Counted from the stretch's first letter, positions 25,570-34,640 are shown. The stretch is 64,000 bases of DNA from Irregularibacter muris (GCF_024622505.1 NZ_JANKAS010000003.1:124001-188000), one strand, 5' to 3'. Numbers and translations are program-made. The notes: a model not told the origin generated them from the letters alone.

Positions 25570-25646
25570 TTGACAAAAAAGTATATATTTTCTATACTGT
25601 TAATATAATATATATACAGTATAGTCACACTATACACAGCTGTGTA
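25570..25646 (+). promoter_or_regulatory. Promoter and two palindromes of the second GntR-ABC operon
   Basis: -35 TTGACA (25570-25575) and -10 TATACT (25593-25598) are 17 bases apart. CTATACTGT (25592-25600) and ACAGTATAG (25616-25624) form a 9-bp inverted repeat covering the -10 and start point. A second perfect 14-bp palindrome, TACACAGCTGTGTA (25633-25646), lies just before the ribosome site. Both are candidate GntR operators. Confidence 0.8.
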
Positions 25647-25660
25647 GAAGGAGGGTTGTC

Positions 25661-26035
25661 ATGGGAATTATGATATCCAATTCTTCCAATGAACCTATTT
25701 ATCAACAGATTGCCGGTCAAATTAAAGGCATGATCATAAGGGGCCATCTACAAGAGGGAGATGCTTTGCCTTCTATTCGAGGCCTTGCCAGGGATTTGCA
25801 AATATCAGTGATTACCACCAAAAGAGCCTATGAGGAATTGGAGAAAGAAGGTTTTATCCAAACCATGCAAGGAAAGGGTTCCTTTGTGGCCATGCAGAAC
25901 AAAGAACTTTTACGGGAAAAGAAATTAAAGATTATAGAAGAAAAACTTTTGGAAGTGGTCAAAGAAAGTAAATTATTAGGGTTAAGTCATCAAGAAGTTC
26001 AAGAAATGCTACAGATTTTATTTCAGGAGGTATAG
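25661..26035 (+). CDS. GntR-family transcriptional regulator, YtrA subfamily
   Basis: 124 residues. The winged helix-turn-helix at about 8-78 (PIYQQIAGQIKGMIIRG, LPSIRGLARDLQISVITTKRAYEELE) is followed by a short helical tail. It is a second copy of the type encoded at 2256, but the two differ throughout. The ribosome site GAAGGAGGG precedes the ATG. It begins an operon with one ATPase and two membrane proteins and most likely represses it through the palindromes in its promoter. Confidence 0.9.
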   Translation: MGIMISNSSNEPIYQQIAGQIKGMIIRGHLQEGDALPSIRGLARDLQISVITTKRAYEELEKEGFIQTMQGKGSFVAMQNKELLREKKLKIIEEKLLEVVKESKLLGLSHQEVQEMLQILFQEV

Positions 26036-26037
26036 AG

Positions 26038-26886
26038 ATGTTACAAGTAGAGAATTTATCCAAATCCTTTAAAAATTTCAATTTAGACAATGTATCTTTT
26101 CACTTAGAACCAGGGTATATTATGGGTTTTATCGGACCCAATGGGGCTGGGAAAACCACCACCATTAAACTCATCATGAATCTTTTGAAAAAAGATGAGG
26201 GTAAAATTAAAATTTTTGGAAAAGACAATGTACAACAGGAGAAAGAAATCAAAGATCGGATAGGTTTTGTCTATGATTCCTCTTATTTTTATGAAGATTT
26301 ATCTATAAAACAAATGAAGGATATTATTTCCCCTTTTTATAGTCATTGGGTAGAAGACACCTTTCAAAAGTATTTAAAAAGATTTGACTTGGACCCAAAG
26401 CAGAAAATAAAGAAATTATCTAAGGGGATGAAGATGAAGTTCTCTCTTAGCCTTGCCCTCTCCCACCAGGCAGAATTGATTATCATGGATGAACCCACCT
26501 CGGGTCTAGATCCTGTTTTTCGAAGAGAGATTTTAGATATTTTATACGATATTATTCAAGATGAAAATAAATCTATTTTCTTTTCTACCCACATCACCAC
26601 AGATTTAGAAAAGATTGCCGATTATATTACCTTTATCAATAAAGGGAGAATAATATTCTCTAAGTCTAAGGATGAAATTCTAGAATCTTTTAAAATTGTA
26701 AAAGGAGCACCCCATCTTTTAGATGCCTCCATTCGAAAAAACTTTATCTCCCTTAGGGAAACTAAAGTTGGATTTGAGGGATTGACAGAAAGTCCAAGAA
26801 TCATACAAAATACCCTAAAAGATAAAGTAATAATAGAAAAACCTAGTCTAGAAGACATTATGGTTTATATGGTAAGGGGGGAATAA
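26038..26886 (+). CDS. ABC transporter ATP-binding protein
   Basis: 282 residues. Walker A GPNGAGKTT lies near 33, the variant signature is LSKGMKMKFSL, Walker B is LIIMDEPTSGLDP, and the switch is STHIT. A C-terminal extension of about 70 residues follows the ATPase domain. It begins 2 bases after the gntR stop. It should energise the two membrane proteins encoded next. The cargo is unknown; related units are linked to antibiotic or membrane stress in some Firmicutes. Confidence 0.88.
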   Translation: MLQVENLSKSFKNFNLDNVSFHLEPGYIMGFIGPNGAGKTTTIKLIMNLLKKDEGKIKIFGKDNVQQEKEIKDRIGFVYDSSYFYEDLSIKQMKDIISPFYSHWVEDTFQKYLKRFDLDPKQKIKKLSKGMKMKFSLSLALSHQAELIIMDEPTSGLDPVFRREILDILYDIIQDENKSIFFSTHITTDLEKIADYITFINKGRIIFSKSKDEILESFKIVKGAPHLLDASIRKNFISLRETKVGFEGLTESPRIIQNTLKDKVIIEKPSLEDIMVYMVRGE

Positions 26887-26887
26887 C

Positions 26888-27496
26888 ATGTTTGCGTTGA
26901 TTAAAAAGGATCTTATTTTAAGTTTTGGGAATAAACAAACTTATTTTTTATTGCTGTTCTATCCTCTATTGCTCTTGTTTATCACGGGCATGGAAAACCC
27001 TGGGATTATGATATTTGCCTGTGTTTCTACCTTTACGTTTTTACTCCCTCTGATTTCCTTTGCCTATGAGGAACTTCTGGATTCAAATATGCTTTTGGGT
27101 TCCTTGCCGATAAAAAGATGGGAAGTAGTGGTCAATAAATATATCTTTGCTCTGATTGTTTTTGGGCTTTCTATTCCTTATACCTATTTGTATATGAGCA
27201 TTTTAAATTTTTTAGGATTTAACATTCTGGAGTTTTTCCATATATCTCTTATAAAAGATGTTTCTTTTTTCTCTTTATTCTCACTATCTATTGCTATACC
27301 CTTACATTATATATTCCCTTCTAAAATTGCTCGTTTAGCCCATGTTTTTATTTATATTCTGCTGACTAACCATTTTGTTCTGCAGGGTTCTACTACATTG
27401 CTTAAAGGGATTCAATCTCCTCTTTTAGGGATAGGGATATTTCTATTGTCTTTGGGGATCTCTATTGCGCTATATCAATCTAAGGATGTTTATTAG
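26888..27496 (+). CDS. ABC-2 type permease subunit
   Basis: 202 residues and about six hydrophobic helices, starting MFALIKKDLILSFGNKQTY, the usual amphipathic entry of ABC-2 subunits. The family-like cytoplasmic loop LGSLPIKRWEVVVNKY is also found in the next gene product as NSLPVKRREIVKARY, so the two proteins are paralogues likely forming a heterodimer. It begins 1 base after the ATPase stop. Confidence 0.82.
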   Translation: MFALIKKDLILSFGNKQTYFLLLFYPLLLLFITGMENPGIMIFACVSTFTFLLPLISFAYEELLDSNMLLGSLPIKRWEVVVNKYIFALIVFGLSIPYTYLYMSILNFLGFNILEFFHISLIKDVSFFSLFSLSIAIPLHYIFPSKIARLAHVFIYILLTNHFVLQGSTTLLKGIQSPLLGIGIFLLSLGISIALYQSKDVY

Positions 27497-27508
27497 GAGG
27501 TGTTATTT

Positions 27509-28171
27509 TTGAAAGCATTAATCTGGAAAGATCTCCAGCTATTAAAATATGTAAACTTTATTATAGGGATAGTCGGTATCCTCTTTACCTTTGTTATTAT
27601 GTCTCAAGAGGTATTCTTCATCTCCCAACTGGCTTATGCCTTTCTTGCCTTTGTTTTTCCCTATGTGGCTTCCATGTTTTTGTCTCAACATGAGAGTAAA
27701 AGCCAAGGAGATGTCGTTGTCAATTCTCTTCCGGTGAAAAGAAGAGAAATTGTAAAGGCCAGATATTATACCCTAGGGGTATACTCATTGGGCATTAACA
27801 TCCTTATGTTTGTTTTGAGTACCTTGATTGGTGTATTTATGTCCGATAGCTTTAGGGGAAGCCCATCTTCTATATTTACCATTTTTTTGGCTATAGCTTT
27901 TACGCTGATTTTCTTTTCCCTTTATTTACCTTTCCAATATTATAGTCAAGGAAAAGTACAAATCTTTAATGGGATTTTTTATCTACTCCTTATGTTAATT
28001 CCCAATATCCTTAGAAGATATGGACAAAAAATCATGACAACAAAATTCTTCAATGTATTAGTGTCCCTAGACTTCGTGATATTAAGCTTTGTTCTTTTGC
28101 TCTTTTCTCTACTTCTCTACGCTCTATCCTTTGGTATCTCTACAATAATATATAAAAACAAAGAGTTCTAG
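27509..28171 (+). CDS. ABC-2 type permease subunit
   Basis: 220 residues from a TTG at 27509, 8 bases after AGGAGG; a GTG at 27500 is in frame but overlaps that site. There are six hydrophobic helices. The loop NSLPVKRREIVKARY resembles that of the preceding permease, which supports a heterodimeric channel. It is the last gene of the second GntR-ABC operon. Confidence 0.8.
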   Translation: MKALIWKDLQLLKYVNFIIGIVGILFTFVIMSQEVFFISQLAYAFLAFVFPYVASMFLSQHESKSQGDVVVNSLPVKRREIVKARYYTLGVYSLGINILMFVLSTLIGVFMSDSFRGSPSSIFTIFLAIAFTLIFFSLYLPFQYYSQGKVQIFNGIFYLLLMLIPNILRRYGQKIMTTKFFNVLVSLDFVILSFVLLLFSLLLYALSFGISTIIYKNKEF

Positions 28172-28212
28172 GACTGGGAGGAGAGGATGAACAACCATCT
28201 TGGGGAGAGATC

Positions 28213-28396
28213 ACCGTCTCCCCTGAGACTGTTTAAAAAACATATATAAAGGAAAATACCTGAATTTGTCACTGTGAGCATAGGGAAGAATCTAGCATTT
28301 AAGCTGGTTTAAGATTCTTCACTCCGCTACGCTACATTGAGAATGACACAAAGCAGGACTTTTTAAACAACTTGAGGGGAGACAACCGTCTCCCCT
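28213..28396. repeat. MITE-like palindromic insertion flanked by 12-bp direct repeats
   Basis: ACCGTCTCCCCT occurs at 28213-28224 and again at 28385-28396. Between them lie inverted ends (GTTTAAAAA near 28231 and TTTTTAAAC near 28360) and a long imperfect inner palindrome running from about 28268 to 28347 (left arm ...GGAAGAATCT, right arm AGATTCTTCACTCC...GAATGAC). No gene is encoded. It fits a small non-autonomous element or REP-type sequence inserted at the operon's end. Confidence 0.6.
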
Positions 28397-28402
28397 CTTT
28401 TT
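28374..28402 (+). terminator. Intrinsic terminator of the second GntR-ABC operon
   Basis: A perfect 10-bp stem GAGGGGAGAC / GTCTCCCCTC with a 4-base loop is followed by TTTTT. It overlaps the right edge of the MITE-like element. A weaker hairpin, GGGGAGA / TCTCCCC, lies at 28202-28223. Confidence 0.85.
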
Positions 28403-28470
28403 AGATTCCTATAAACTTTTTTGCAGATCTCCCTTGGTATTGTCGTTAGCATCTAGGAGGTATATTTCCC

Positions 28471-29853
28471 CTATGCCACAGTGGTTATATCCCTTTCATG
28501 ATTTTCCATATGGGCAATCTTTTGATTATAAATATATTTAAGAAACACAATGCTTAAAATAATAGATACGACTTCTGCTATAGGATAGGCCCACCATATA
28601 AGATTCACATTTCCAAATAGAGATAATCCATAGGCCGCAGGTAGCAACACTACCAATTGCCTTGAAACAGCAGTGATCAGGCTTAATAAACCATTGCCAA
28701 AGGCTTGATACACAGAACTTGCGACAATGCTGACACCCGCGAAAATATAACTTAGGCTAATAATACGCAAGGCTGGAACACCAATACTGAGCATATCCTC
28801 TGATGCACTAAATAAAGATAACATCCCTCCGGGAAATGTTTGAATGAGGATTAGACCAAAGATCATAATACAAAGAGCATAGGCTACACTCAATTGAATG
28901 GTTTTGATAAGTCGCTCCTTAGACTTGGCACCATAATTATAGGCAATAATAGGAACCATGCCGTTATTTAGACCAAAGACAGGCATAAATACAAAGCTTT
29001 GTAATTTGAAATACACTCCAAAAACAGCGGTAGCTGTAGAAGAGAACTTGATTAAAATATTATTTATGCCATAGGTAGTCACTGAAGTGATGGACATCAT
29101 AATAATAGAAGGAATACCTACAGAATAGATATCTTTAATGGTCTTTAGATTAGGCCTAAATCCCTTGAGCTTGACTGTAACTTCTTTATTTGCTTTAAGA
29201 TTAAAAATAATAGCAAGAACTGCTGCCACTATTTGGCCGATGACTGTGGCCACCGCTGCACCCGCTACGCCCATTTCCGGCAATCCAAAGTATCCAAATA
29301 TCAAAATAGGGTCCAAGATAATATTCACAATCGCACCCATTCCTTGGGTGATCATGGTATAAAAGGTTTTTCCGGTGGATTGAAGTAATCGTTCAAATAT
29401 AATCTGAATAAATATCCCAATAGATGCTATACTGATAATACTTAGATAAGAAGTCCCATACCCAATAATCTGTGTATCATGGGTCTGGGCTGTAAAATAG
29501 GTCTTAGAAAACAGAAGACCAAAGATCAAGAATGCCACATAACTTAAAAGTCCTAAAAAGATACCATTATTGGCCGTACTATTGACCTTCTGGTAATTTT
29601 TTTCTCCAAGGTTTCTTGAGAGAAGAGCATTAATCCCTACCCCAGTACCTACTGCAATGGCGATCATAAGGTTTTGTATGGGAAAAGCTAGGGAAACCGC
29701 CGTCAATGCATTTTCATTGACTCTCGCCACAAATATACTATCTACAACATTATATAAAGCTTGTACCAACATAGAGATCATAATGGGTACCGACATATTA
29801 ATCAGAAGTTTATTTACGGGCATAACACCCATCTTATTTTCTTTTGTTTGCAA
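28471..29853 (-). CDS. MATE-family multidrug/sodium antiporter
   Basis: 460 residues with 12 predicted helices in two similar halves. It begins with MPVNKLLINMSVPIMISML and has the early VARVNENALTAVSLAFP and central GMGAIVNIILDPILIFG motifs of the NorM/DinF superfamily. It exports cationic compounds or metabolites at the expense of a sodium or proton gradient. It stands alone, with no linked regulator. Confidence 0.92.
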   Translation of the reverse strand: MQTKENKMGVMPVNKLLINMSVPIMISMLVQALYNVVDSIFVARVNENALTAVSLAFPIQNLMIAIAVGTGVGINALLSRNLGEKNYQKVNSTANNGIFLGLLSYVAFLIFGLLFSKTYFTAQTHDTQIIGYGTSYLSIISIASIGIFIQIIFERLLQSTGKTFYTMITQGMGAIVNIILDPILIFGYFGLPEMGVAGAAVATVIGQIVAAVLAIIFNLKANKEVTVKLKGFRPNLKTIKDIYSVGIPSIIMMSITSVTTYGINNILIKFSSTATAVFGVYFKLQSFVFMPVFGLNNGMVPIIAYNYGAKSKERLIKTIQLSVAYALCIMIFGLILIQTFPGGMLSLFSASEDMLSIGVPALRIISLSYIFAGVSIVASSVYQAFGNGLLSLITAVSRQLVVLLPAAYGLSLFGNVNLIWWAYPIAEVVSIILSIVFLKYIYNQKIAHMENHERDITTVA

Positions 29854-29921
29854 TATTTTTCCTCCTTAAAATTCTATACGTAAATTAAGCCTATAAAATT
29901 TAATTATACACCTTTTAAAAG

Positions 29922-29950
29922 AAAAAAGGAACAGATTTTCCTCTGTCCCT
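29922..29950 (-). terminator. Intrinsic terminator of the sugar-utilisation cluster
   Basis: Minus-strand AGGGACAGA / TCTGTTCCT (one G-U pair) with a 6-base loop and a TTTTTT run begins at the stop of the isomerase gene. Confidence 0.75.
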
Positions 29951-30866
29951 AGATCACAAAATTCTCCATATATTTTTTGGAAAGTCGTAAGCTGTCAAGG
30001 ATGGGCTCTTTACTCTCCTCAAAGGCCTTGTCTTCCACTTCTATGCAAGCATAACCCTTGTAGCCAATATCGGTCAGGGCAGATACATAGGCTCCCCAAT
30101 CCACATCTCCCAGTCCCGGTAATTTCGGACTCATGTATTCTAAGGGATAGGCCATGATTCCCACATCCTTTAATTTATCCTGATGTATTTTTATATCCTT
30201 AAAGTGAACGTGGAAAATTCTCTCTTTAAATTCATATATAGGGGAAATATAGTCCATGCCCTGCCACACAAAATGGCTAGGATCTATATTGATCCCAAAG
30301 TATTCACTGGGAATAATTTCAAAGAGCTGTCGCCAAATTTTAGGAGAGGTAAAGAGATTTTGCCCCCCTGGCCACTGATCTTCCCCAAAGAGCATGGGAC
30401 AATTTTCTATAGCAATTTTAACCCCCTTTTCCTCAGCATAATGAATAATGGGCGGCCAGATTTCCTTGAATAATTCAATATTTTCCTCCACTGTTTTGTT
30501 TTGATTTCTCCCCACAAAGGTGGTGACCCTATGAATGTCTAACTTGCTACTTGCATGAATGACTTTCTTTAGATGTTCAATATTTTCATGGCATTTGACC
30601 AAATTCTCATCCATGGGATTGGGATAAAAGGCCAGAGAAGAAATTTCTATATCTTTACTGGTACAATAGTTTTTTATATAGCTAACTTTATCCTCCGTAA
30701 GATTTTCTACATCAATATGGCTGACCCCAGCATAACGGCGCTGGGCCTTCCCCCTTGGCCAACAGGCCATTTCTATACATTGATAACCCATGTCACTGGC
30801 CGTATCAATAACCTCTTCAAAACTCCAATCTGCCAAAATTGCGCTGACAAAACCCAATTTCATCAA
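29949..30866 (-). CDS. Sugar phosphate isomerase/epimerase family (AP-endonuclease-2 TIM barrel)
   Basis: 305 residues; ORF start at 30866 (M1), with a second Met at position 2. It is a xylose-isomerase-like TIM barrel: GFVSAILADWSFEEVIDTASDMGYQ at the start (18-residue barrel entry, split here), IAIENCPMLFGEDQ, GINIDPSHFVWQG, and HVHFKDIKI. The conserved Glu, Asp and His residues form a metal site. The family includes IolE/IolI-type inositol enzymes and 3-keto-sugar enzymes. It is the last gene of a seven-gene cluster with an ABC transporter and two dehydrogenases. The substrate is not determinable from sequence. Confidence 0.83.
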   Translation of the reverse strand: MMKLGFVSAILADWSFEEVIDTASDMGYQCIEMACWPRGKAQRRYAGVSHIDVENLTEDKVSYIKNYCTSKDIEISSLAFYPNPMDENLVKCHENIEHLKKVIHASSKLDIHRVTTFVGRNQNKTVEENIELFKEIWPPIIHYAEEKGVKIAIENCPMLFGEDQWPGGQNLFTSPKIWRQLFEIIPSEYFGINIDPSHFVWQGMDYISPIYEFKERIFHVHFKDIKIHQDKLKDVGIMAYPLEYMSPKLPGLGDVDWGAYVSALTDIGYKGYACIEVEDKAFEESKEPILDSLRLSKKYMENFVI

Positions 30867-30875
30867 GATCCCTCC

Positions 30876-31919
30876 TTAATATTGCTGCACCACAACCGTT
30901 CTTCCTGTTTTGGAAGATTCCATGCTGGCAAAAACTGCCCTCATGGCCTTTAGAGCTTCCGTCCCTGAAATCTCTGGCTCTTTGTTTTCCACGAGGCATT
31001 CCACAAAGTGGTCAATTACTCCCGACTTGCTTTGATTGTCATTGGTTTGGATTTGATCAATATCATAGTAAATATTTTCTCCATTTTTCAGCATTATTTT
31101 GATAGAGTACTGAGCATCATCATAGATATGCATAATGCCCTTAGTCCCGTACAAAATGGTGCTATTGTCCTCTGGACCATAATAATTCCAACTGGCCGTC
31201 ATGGTGCCCACTATACCACCGCTCATTCTATAAATACAAAAGGCATTATCCTCTACTCCAATGGGATGACCTTGAGCATCCTTTTTATGCAAAGTCACTA
31301 ACTTAGCGGTAGTCTCCACCACCACCTGGCCTGTTAAAAACTGAATTAAATCTGTTTTGTGAATACCCAAATCTCCTATAGCTCCCAAGCCAGCTTCACT
31401 TTTACGAAAAAACCAAACATTTTTTCCCGGGTCTATACTCCAAGTTTCAGGACCGCCATGCCCAAAAGTAGTTTTGAAGGTGATAATTTCTCCTATCACA
31501 CCCTCCTGGATTAACTTTTTTGCCTTATCATGGGCTTTGGCATAGCGTTGATTGTGCCCAATCATCAAAAGCTTTCCTGTCCTTTTAGCTACCTCCACCA
31601 TTTTTTCACAGTCTTCTAAGCGAGTAGCCATAGGTTTTTCACACAGCACGTGCTTTCCCGCTTTAAGGGCAGCAATGGCCATTTCTGCATGGACATGATT
31701 GGCTGTACAGATACTTACAGCATCTATTCCAGGATTGGCCAATAATTCCTCATAGGAAGTATAGGACTTCCCTCCGTATTTTTCTACCATCTTCTGAGTT
31801 CTGTCTTCATTTCTGCCATAAAAGCCCACAATCTCTGCATTTTTATTCTCTTTATACTCAGGAATATGCCTCACCTGGGCAATTTTCCCACAACCGATGA
31901 TTCCAATCTTAACTTTCAA
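30876..31919 (-). CDS. Gfo/Idh/MocA-family oxidoreductase
   Basis: 347 residues. The N-terminal NAD(P)-binding site is IGIIGCGKIAQVRH, and the catalytic-region EKPMATRLEDCE carries the family E-K-P motif. The C-terminal substrate domain includes GDLGIHKTDLIQFL with the conserved His-Asp-like pair. It oxidises or reduces a sugar, cyclitol or keto-sugar hydroxyl. It lies 9 bases upstream of a TIM-barrel isomerase. A related pair lies at the other end of the same cluster. Confidence 0.88.
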   Translation of the reverse strand: MKVKIGIIGCGKIAQVRHIPEYKENKNAEIVGFYGRNEDRTQKMVEKYGGKSYTSYEELLANPGIDAVSICTANHVHAEMAIAALKAGKHVLCEKPMATRLEDCEKMVEVAKRTGKLLMIGHNQRYAKAHDKAKKLIQEGVIGEIITFKTTFGHGGPETWSIDPGKNVWFFRKSEAGLGAIGDLGIHKTDLIQFLTGQVVVETTAKLVTLHKKDAQGHPIGVEDNAFCIYRMSGGIVGTMTASWNYYGPEDNSTILYGTKGIMHIYDDAQYSIKIMLKNGENIYYDIDQIQTNDNQSKSGVIDHFVECLVENKEPEISGTEALKAMRAVFASMESSKTGRTVVVQQY

Positions 31920-31936
31920 TTTTCATCCTCCTCATT

Positions 31937-32980
31937 TTAACCCTCATCTTTCTTTTGCAATAACACCGCACCTATAACAATCAATCCCTTAAAAGCTTCC
32001 CTTAGAAAAGGGGGGACTCCAAAAATATTCAGTAAATTATTCATCACTGCAATAATGAGCATTCCAAAGACTGTCCCAATGATGGTCCCCCGTCCTCCAC
32101 TCATGTTGGTGCCTCCCACTATAGCCGCTGCAATAGCATCCATCTCATTGCCACTACCGGCGTTGGAAAAGTCCATGGATCCAATCCTGGACACTTGGAT
32201 AATAGCAGCAAAGGCCACCAATAAGCCCATCAGGGCATAAATACGTCTTTTTACCCGGTGAACATTTACTCCAGAAAGCTTGGCTGACCGCTCATTGGAT
32301 CCAATGGCAATAATCTGCCTGCCAAAGGTTGTTCTTTGGGAGACAAAATACAAAATCCCTGCTATAATCCCCCAATAAAGAATAGGCATAAGCATATAAT
32401 TTCCTATTCTAAGACTAGAAATCTGCAAAAATCCCTTAGGCACTGTGGGATTGTATCCCTGCATAAAATGCTGGGTTACACTGCGGAATATCTTCATGGC
32501 TCCTAAAGTAGCAATAAAGGGAGGGATTTTCCCCTTAGTTACCAGCAGCCCTATTCCTTCTCCCAAAAGAGCCCCCAACATTAGGCCTATGATTATGGCT
32601 ATAATAAAGGCTGGTACACCTGTAAACCCTAAGTTTAGAAGAATACCCTTAGGTCCTCCATCTAAAAGCATCATGACCACTGCTCCTACGGCAACCAAAG
32701 TAGATCCCACCGCTAGGTCTATCCCCCCAGAAATAATGACAAAGGTCATTCCTAGGGCCATAATCCCAATGGCCGCATTGTTTCGTAAGATATTTATCCA
32801 GTTGTTAGTCCAGGAATGAAACCATTCTCCAAAGGAGGGATAGTTAAACCCTAATACCAGAGTTTGTAAGATGATCATAATCGCCAGGGCAATAGCTGTA
32901 CTAAAAAGAGGTTGAGTAGTCCATTTATGTCGGAACCAACCAAGAAATGCCGTCAACTTTTTTTCTTTCACCATTTTCAT
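31937..32980 (-). CDS. Sugar ABC transporter permease, RbsC-like (CUT2)
   Basis: 347 residues from the ATG at 32980, 8 bases after AGGAGGG. The upstream extension overlaps the ATPase gene and is not used. About 9-10 helices are present, with the family blocks GGIDLAVGSTLVAVGAV and AIAAAIVGGTNMSGGRGTI. It forms the channel for the sugar bound by the lipoprotein at 34641. It is distinct from the rbs operon's permease. Confidence 0.9.
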   Translation of the reverse strand: MKMVKEKKLTAFLGWFRHKWTTQPLFSTAIALAIMIILQTLVLGFNYPSFGEWFHSWTNNWINILRNNAAIGIMALGMTFVIISGGIDLAVGSTLVAVGAVVMMLLDGGPKGILLNLGFTGVPAFIIAIIIGLMLGALLGEGIGLLVTKGKIPPFIATLGAMKIFRSVTQHFMQGYNPTVPKGFLQISSLRIGNYMLMPILYWGIIAGILYFVSQRTTFGRQIIAIGSNERSAKLSGVNVHRVKRRIYALMGLLVAFAAIIQVSRIGSMDFSNAGSGNEMDAIAAAIVGGTNMSGGRGTIIGTVFGMLIIAVMNNLLNIFGVPPFLREAFKGLIVIGAVLLQKKDEG

Positions 32981-32981
32981 T

Positions 32982-34490
32982 TTAGCATCCCTCCTCTTGA
33001 CTTTGCTTGATTGTCCCGCCGGTAGCAAGACGCATAATATCATGCTGGTTCATGGTATCTCCCTGCACTTCTCCTTGAATCACCCCATGATACATCACTA
33101 GAGCCCGATTGCAAACTCGGATGATCTCCTGGGCTTCGCTGGACAATACCACTACAGCAATGTTTTCCCTAGCCAATCTTAGAATAATATCATAAATATC
33201 CTCTTTAGCTCCCACGTCAACCCCTTGGGTAGGATTATCTAGTATTAATAGCTTGGGATTGGCAATTAACCACTTTGCCAAGATTACTTTTTGTTGATTC
33301 CCCCCAGAAAGGCTGTAAATAGGGTCAGTTCCAAGACCCATCTTGATCCTCAGATTCCTCACCTGCTCACTAAACTTTTCCCTATGCATCTTTTTATGAA
33401 TAATTCCTCTATTGGAAAATTTAGGCCAGGTAACAATCGAAGCATTTTCTATAATATTCATATCCTTAATAATGGCATTTTCCTTTCTATTTGGGGGAAG
33501 GTAGCCAATTCCTTTCTCTAGGGCCTGGGTGGTATTGAATATTCCCCGAGGTTCTCCCTGTAGATAAATATTTCCTGAAGTAATTTCCTTTGCTCCAAAA
33601 ATGGCTTCAAAGAGTTCACTACGTCCATCTCCTAAAAGTCCTGTTACCCCTAGTACTTCTCCTGCATAAGCAGAAAAACTAATATTTCGGAAGTGGATAT
33701 CATTGGATAGATTTTCTACTCGAATAATTTCATGACCTCTTTTGTCATGGCCTTGTAAAGATTTCATATGTACATCATGGCCTACCATAAAGCGGGCTAA
33801 ATCATCCACTGTCACATCTTCTACCATGCCTTCTGCTACCATAGCTCCATTACGCAGTACTGCATAATTGTCACAAATATCCATAACTTCCCCAAGCTTA
33901 TGGGAAATGAATACAATGCCTACTCCATGATTCTTCAAAGTTCTCATCATTTCAAATACCCTTAAAATTTCAGGTTCTGTTAGCGAGGTTGTAGGTTCAT
34001 CCATAATGATTACAGAGGCATTCATCATCATAGCACGACATATCTCCACAATTTGCTTATAAGAAGTATTTAAATCCCGTACCATAGTGCGGGGATTTAG
34101 CTCCACACCCATATGCTGAAATACTTCCTGGGTTTTATTCACCATTTTTTCTAGATCTAAAATCCCACCCCGCTTTTTTAATTCCCGGCCAATAAACATA
34201 TTTTCAAATATAGGTAAATCGTTAATAAGGTTTAGTTCCTGGTGAATAAAAGCAATGCCCGAATTTAGGGAATGGGCGGGTGTAGGGAAAGTAGCTTTCT
34301 TTCCATCTAAATAAATCTCCCCTGAATCTGGGGGAATCACTCCCCCTAGAATATTCATAAGAGTAGACTTTCCTGCACCATTTTCTCCTAGTAAGGCACA
34401 GACTTCTCCTCCCCTAATGGAAAAAGAAACCTCTTTTAAAACAAGGTTACTTCCAAAGGATTTGGAAATTTTATCCATTTCTACCTTCAT
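32982..34490 (-). CDS. Sugar ABC transporter ATP-binding protein, RbsA-like (CUT2)
   Basis: 502 residues from the ATG at 34490. Tandem ATPase domains have Walker A GENGAGKST, Walker B VIIMDEPTTSL, second-domain GLLGDGRSE, signature LSGGNQQK and Walker B LILDNPTQGVD. The second Walker B has Asn where Glu is usual, and its P-loop is degenerate, as in many CUT2 ATPases. Its stop is 1 base before the permease start. A hairpin separates it from the binding-protein gene upstream. Confidence 0.9.
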   Translation of the reverse strand: MKVEMDKISKSFGSNLVLKEVSFSIRGGEVCALLGENGAGKSTLMNILGGVIPPDSGEIYLDGKKATFPTPAHSLNSGIAFIHQELNLINDLPIFENMFIGRELKKRGGILDLEKMVNKTQEVFQHMGVELNPRTMVRDLNTSYKQIVEICRAMMMNASVIIMDEPTTSLTEPEILRVFEMMRTLKNHGVGIVFISHKLGEVMDICDNYAVLRNGAMVAEGMVEDVTVDDLARFMVGHDVHMKSLQGHDKRGHEIIRVENLSNDIHFRNISFSAYAGEVLGVTGLLGDGRSELFEAIFGAKEITSGNIYLQGEPRGIFNTTQALEKGIGYLPPNRKENAIIKDMNIIENASIVTWPKFSNRGIIHKKMHREKFSEQVRNLRIKMGLGTDPIYSLSGGNQQKVILAKWLIANPKLLILDNPTQGVDVGAKEDIYDIILRLARENIAVVVLSSEAQEIIRVCNRALVMYHGVIQGEVQGDTMNQHDIMRLATGGTIKQSQEEGC

Positions 34491-34534
34491 CAAATCACAT
34501 CCCTTTTGTTGTTAAAAGGAGTCCTCTACCCTTC

Positions 34535-34564
34535 ATAGGGCCCTTGCCAGCAAGACCAACTTTC
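34535..34564. repeat. Dispersed palindromic repeat, copy 3 (partial)
   Basis: GGGCCCTTGCCAGCAAGACC followed by AACTTTCC matches 24 of 29 positions of the right part of the copy at 23409. The left arm is degenerate. Confidence 0.4.
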
Positions 34565-34576
34565 CTATTTCAAAAT

Positions 34577-34605
34577 AAGAGGTTATGGCATAGCCATAAC
34601 CTCTT
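34577..34605 (-). terminator. Hairpin after the sugar-binding-protein gene
   Basis: A perfect 13-bp stem AAGAGGTTATGGC / GCCATAACCTCTT with a 3-base loop and a weak T-rich flank. It lies between the binding-protein gene and the ATPase gene, and so probably works as a partial terminator or RNA stabiliser, leaving more binding protein than ATPase. Confidence 0.7.
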
Positions 34606-34640
34606 TGCTTGCCTTTTCTATCAATTCGAACAGTTTGGAA

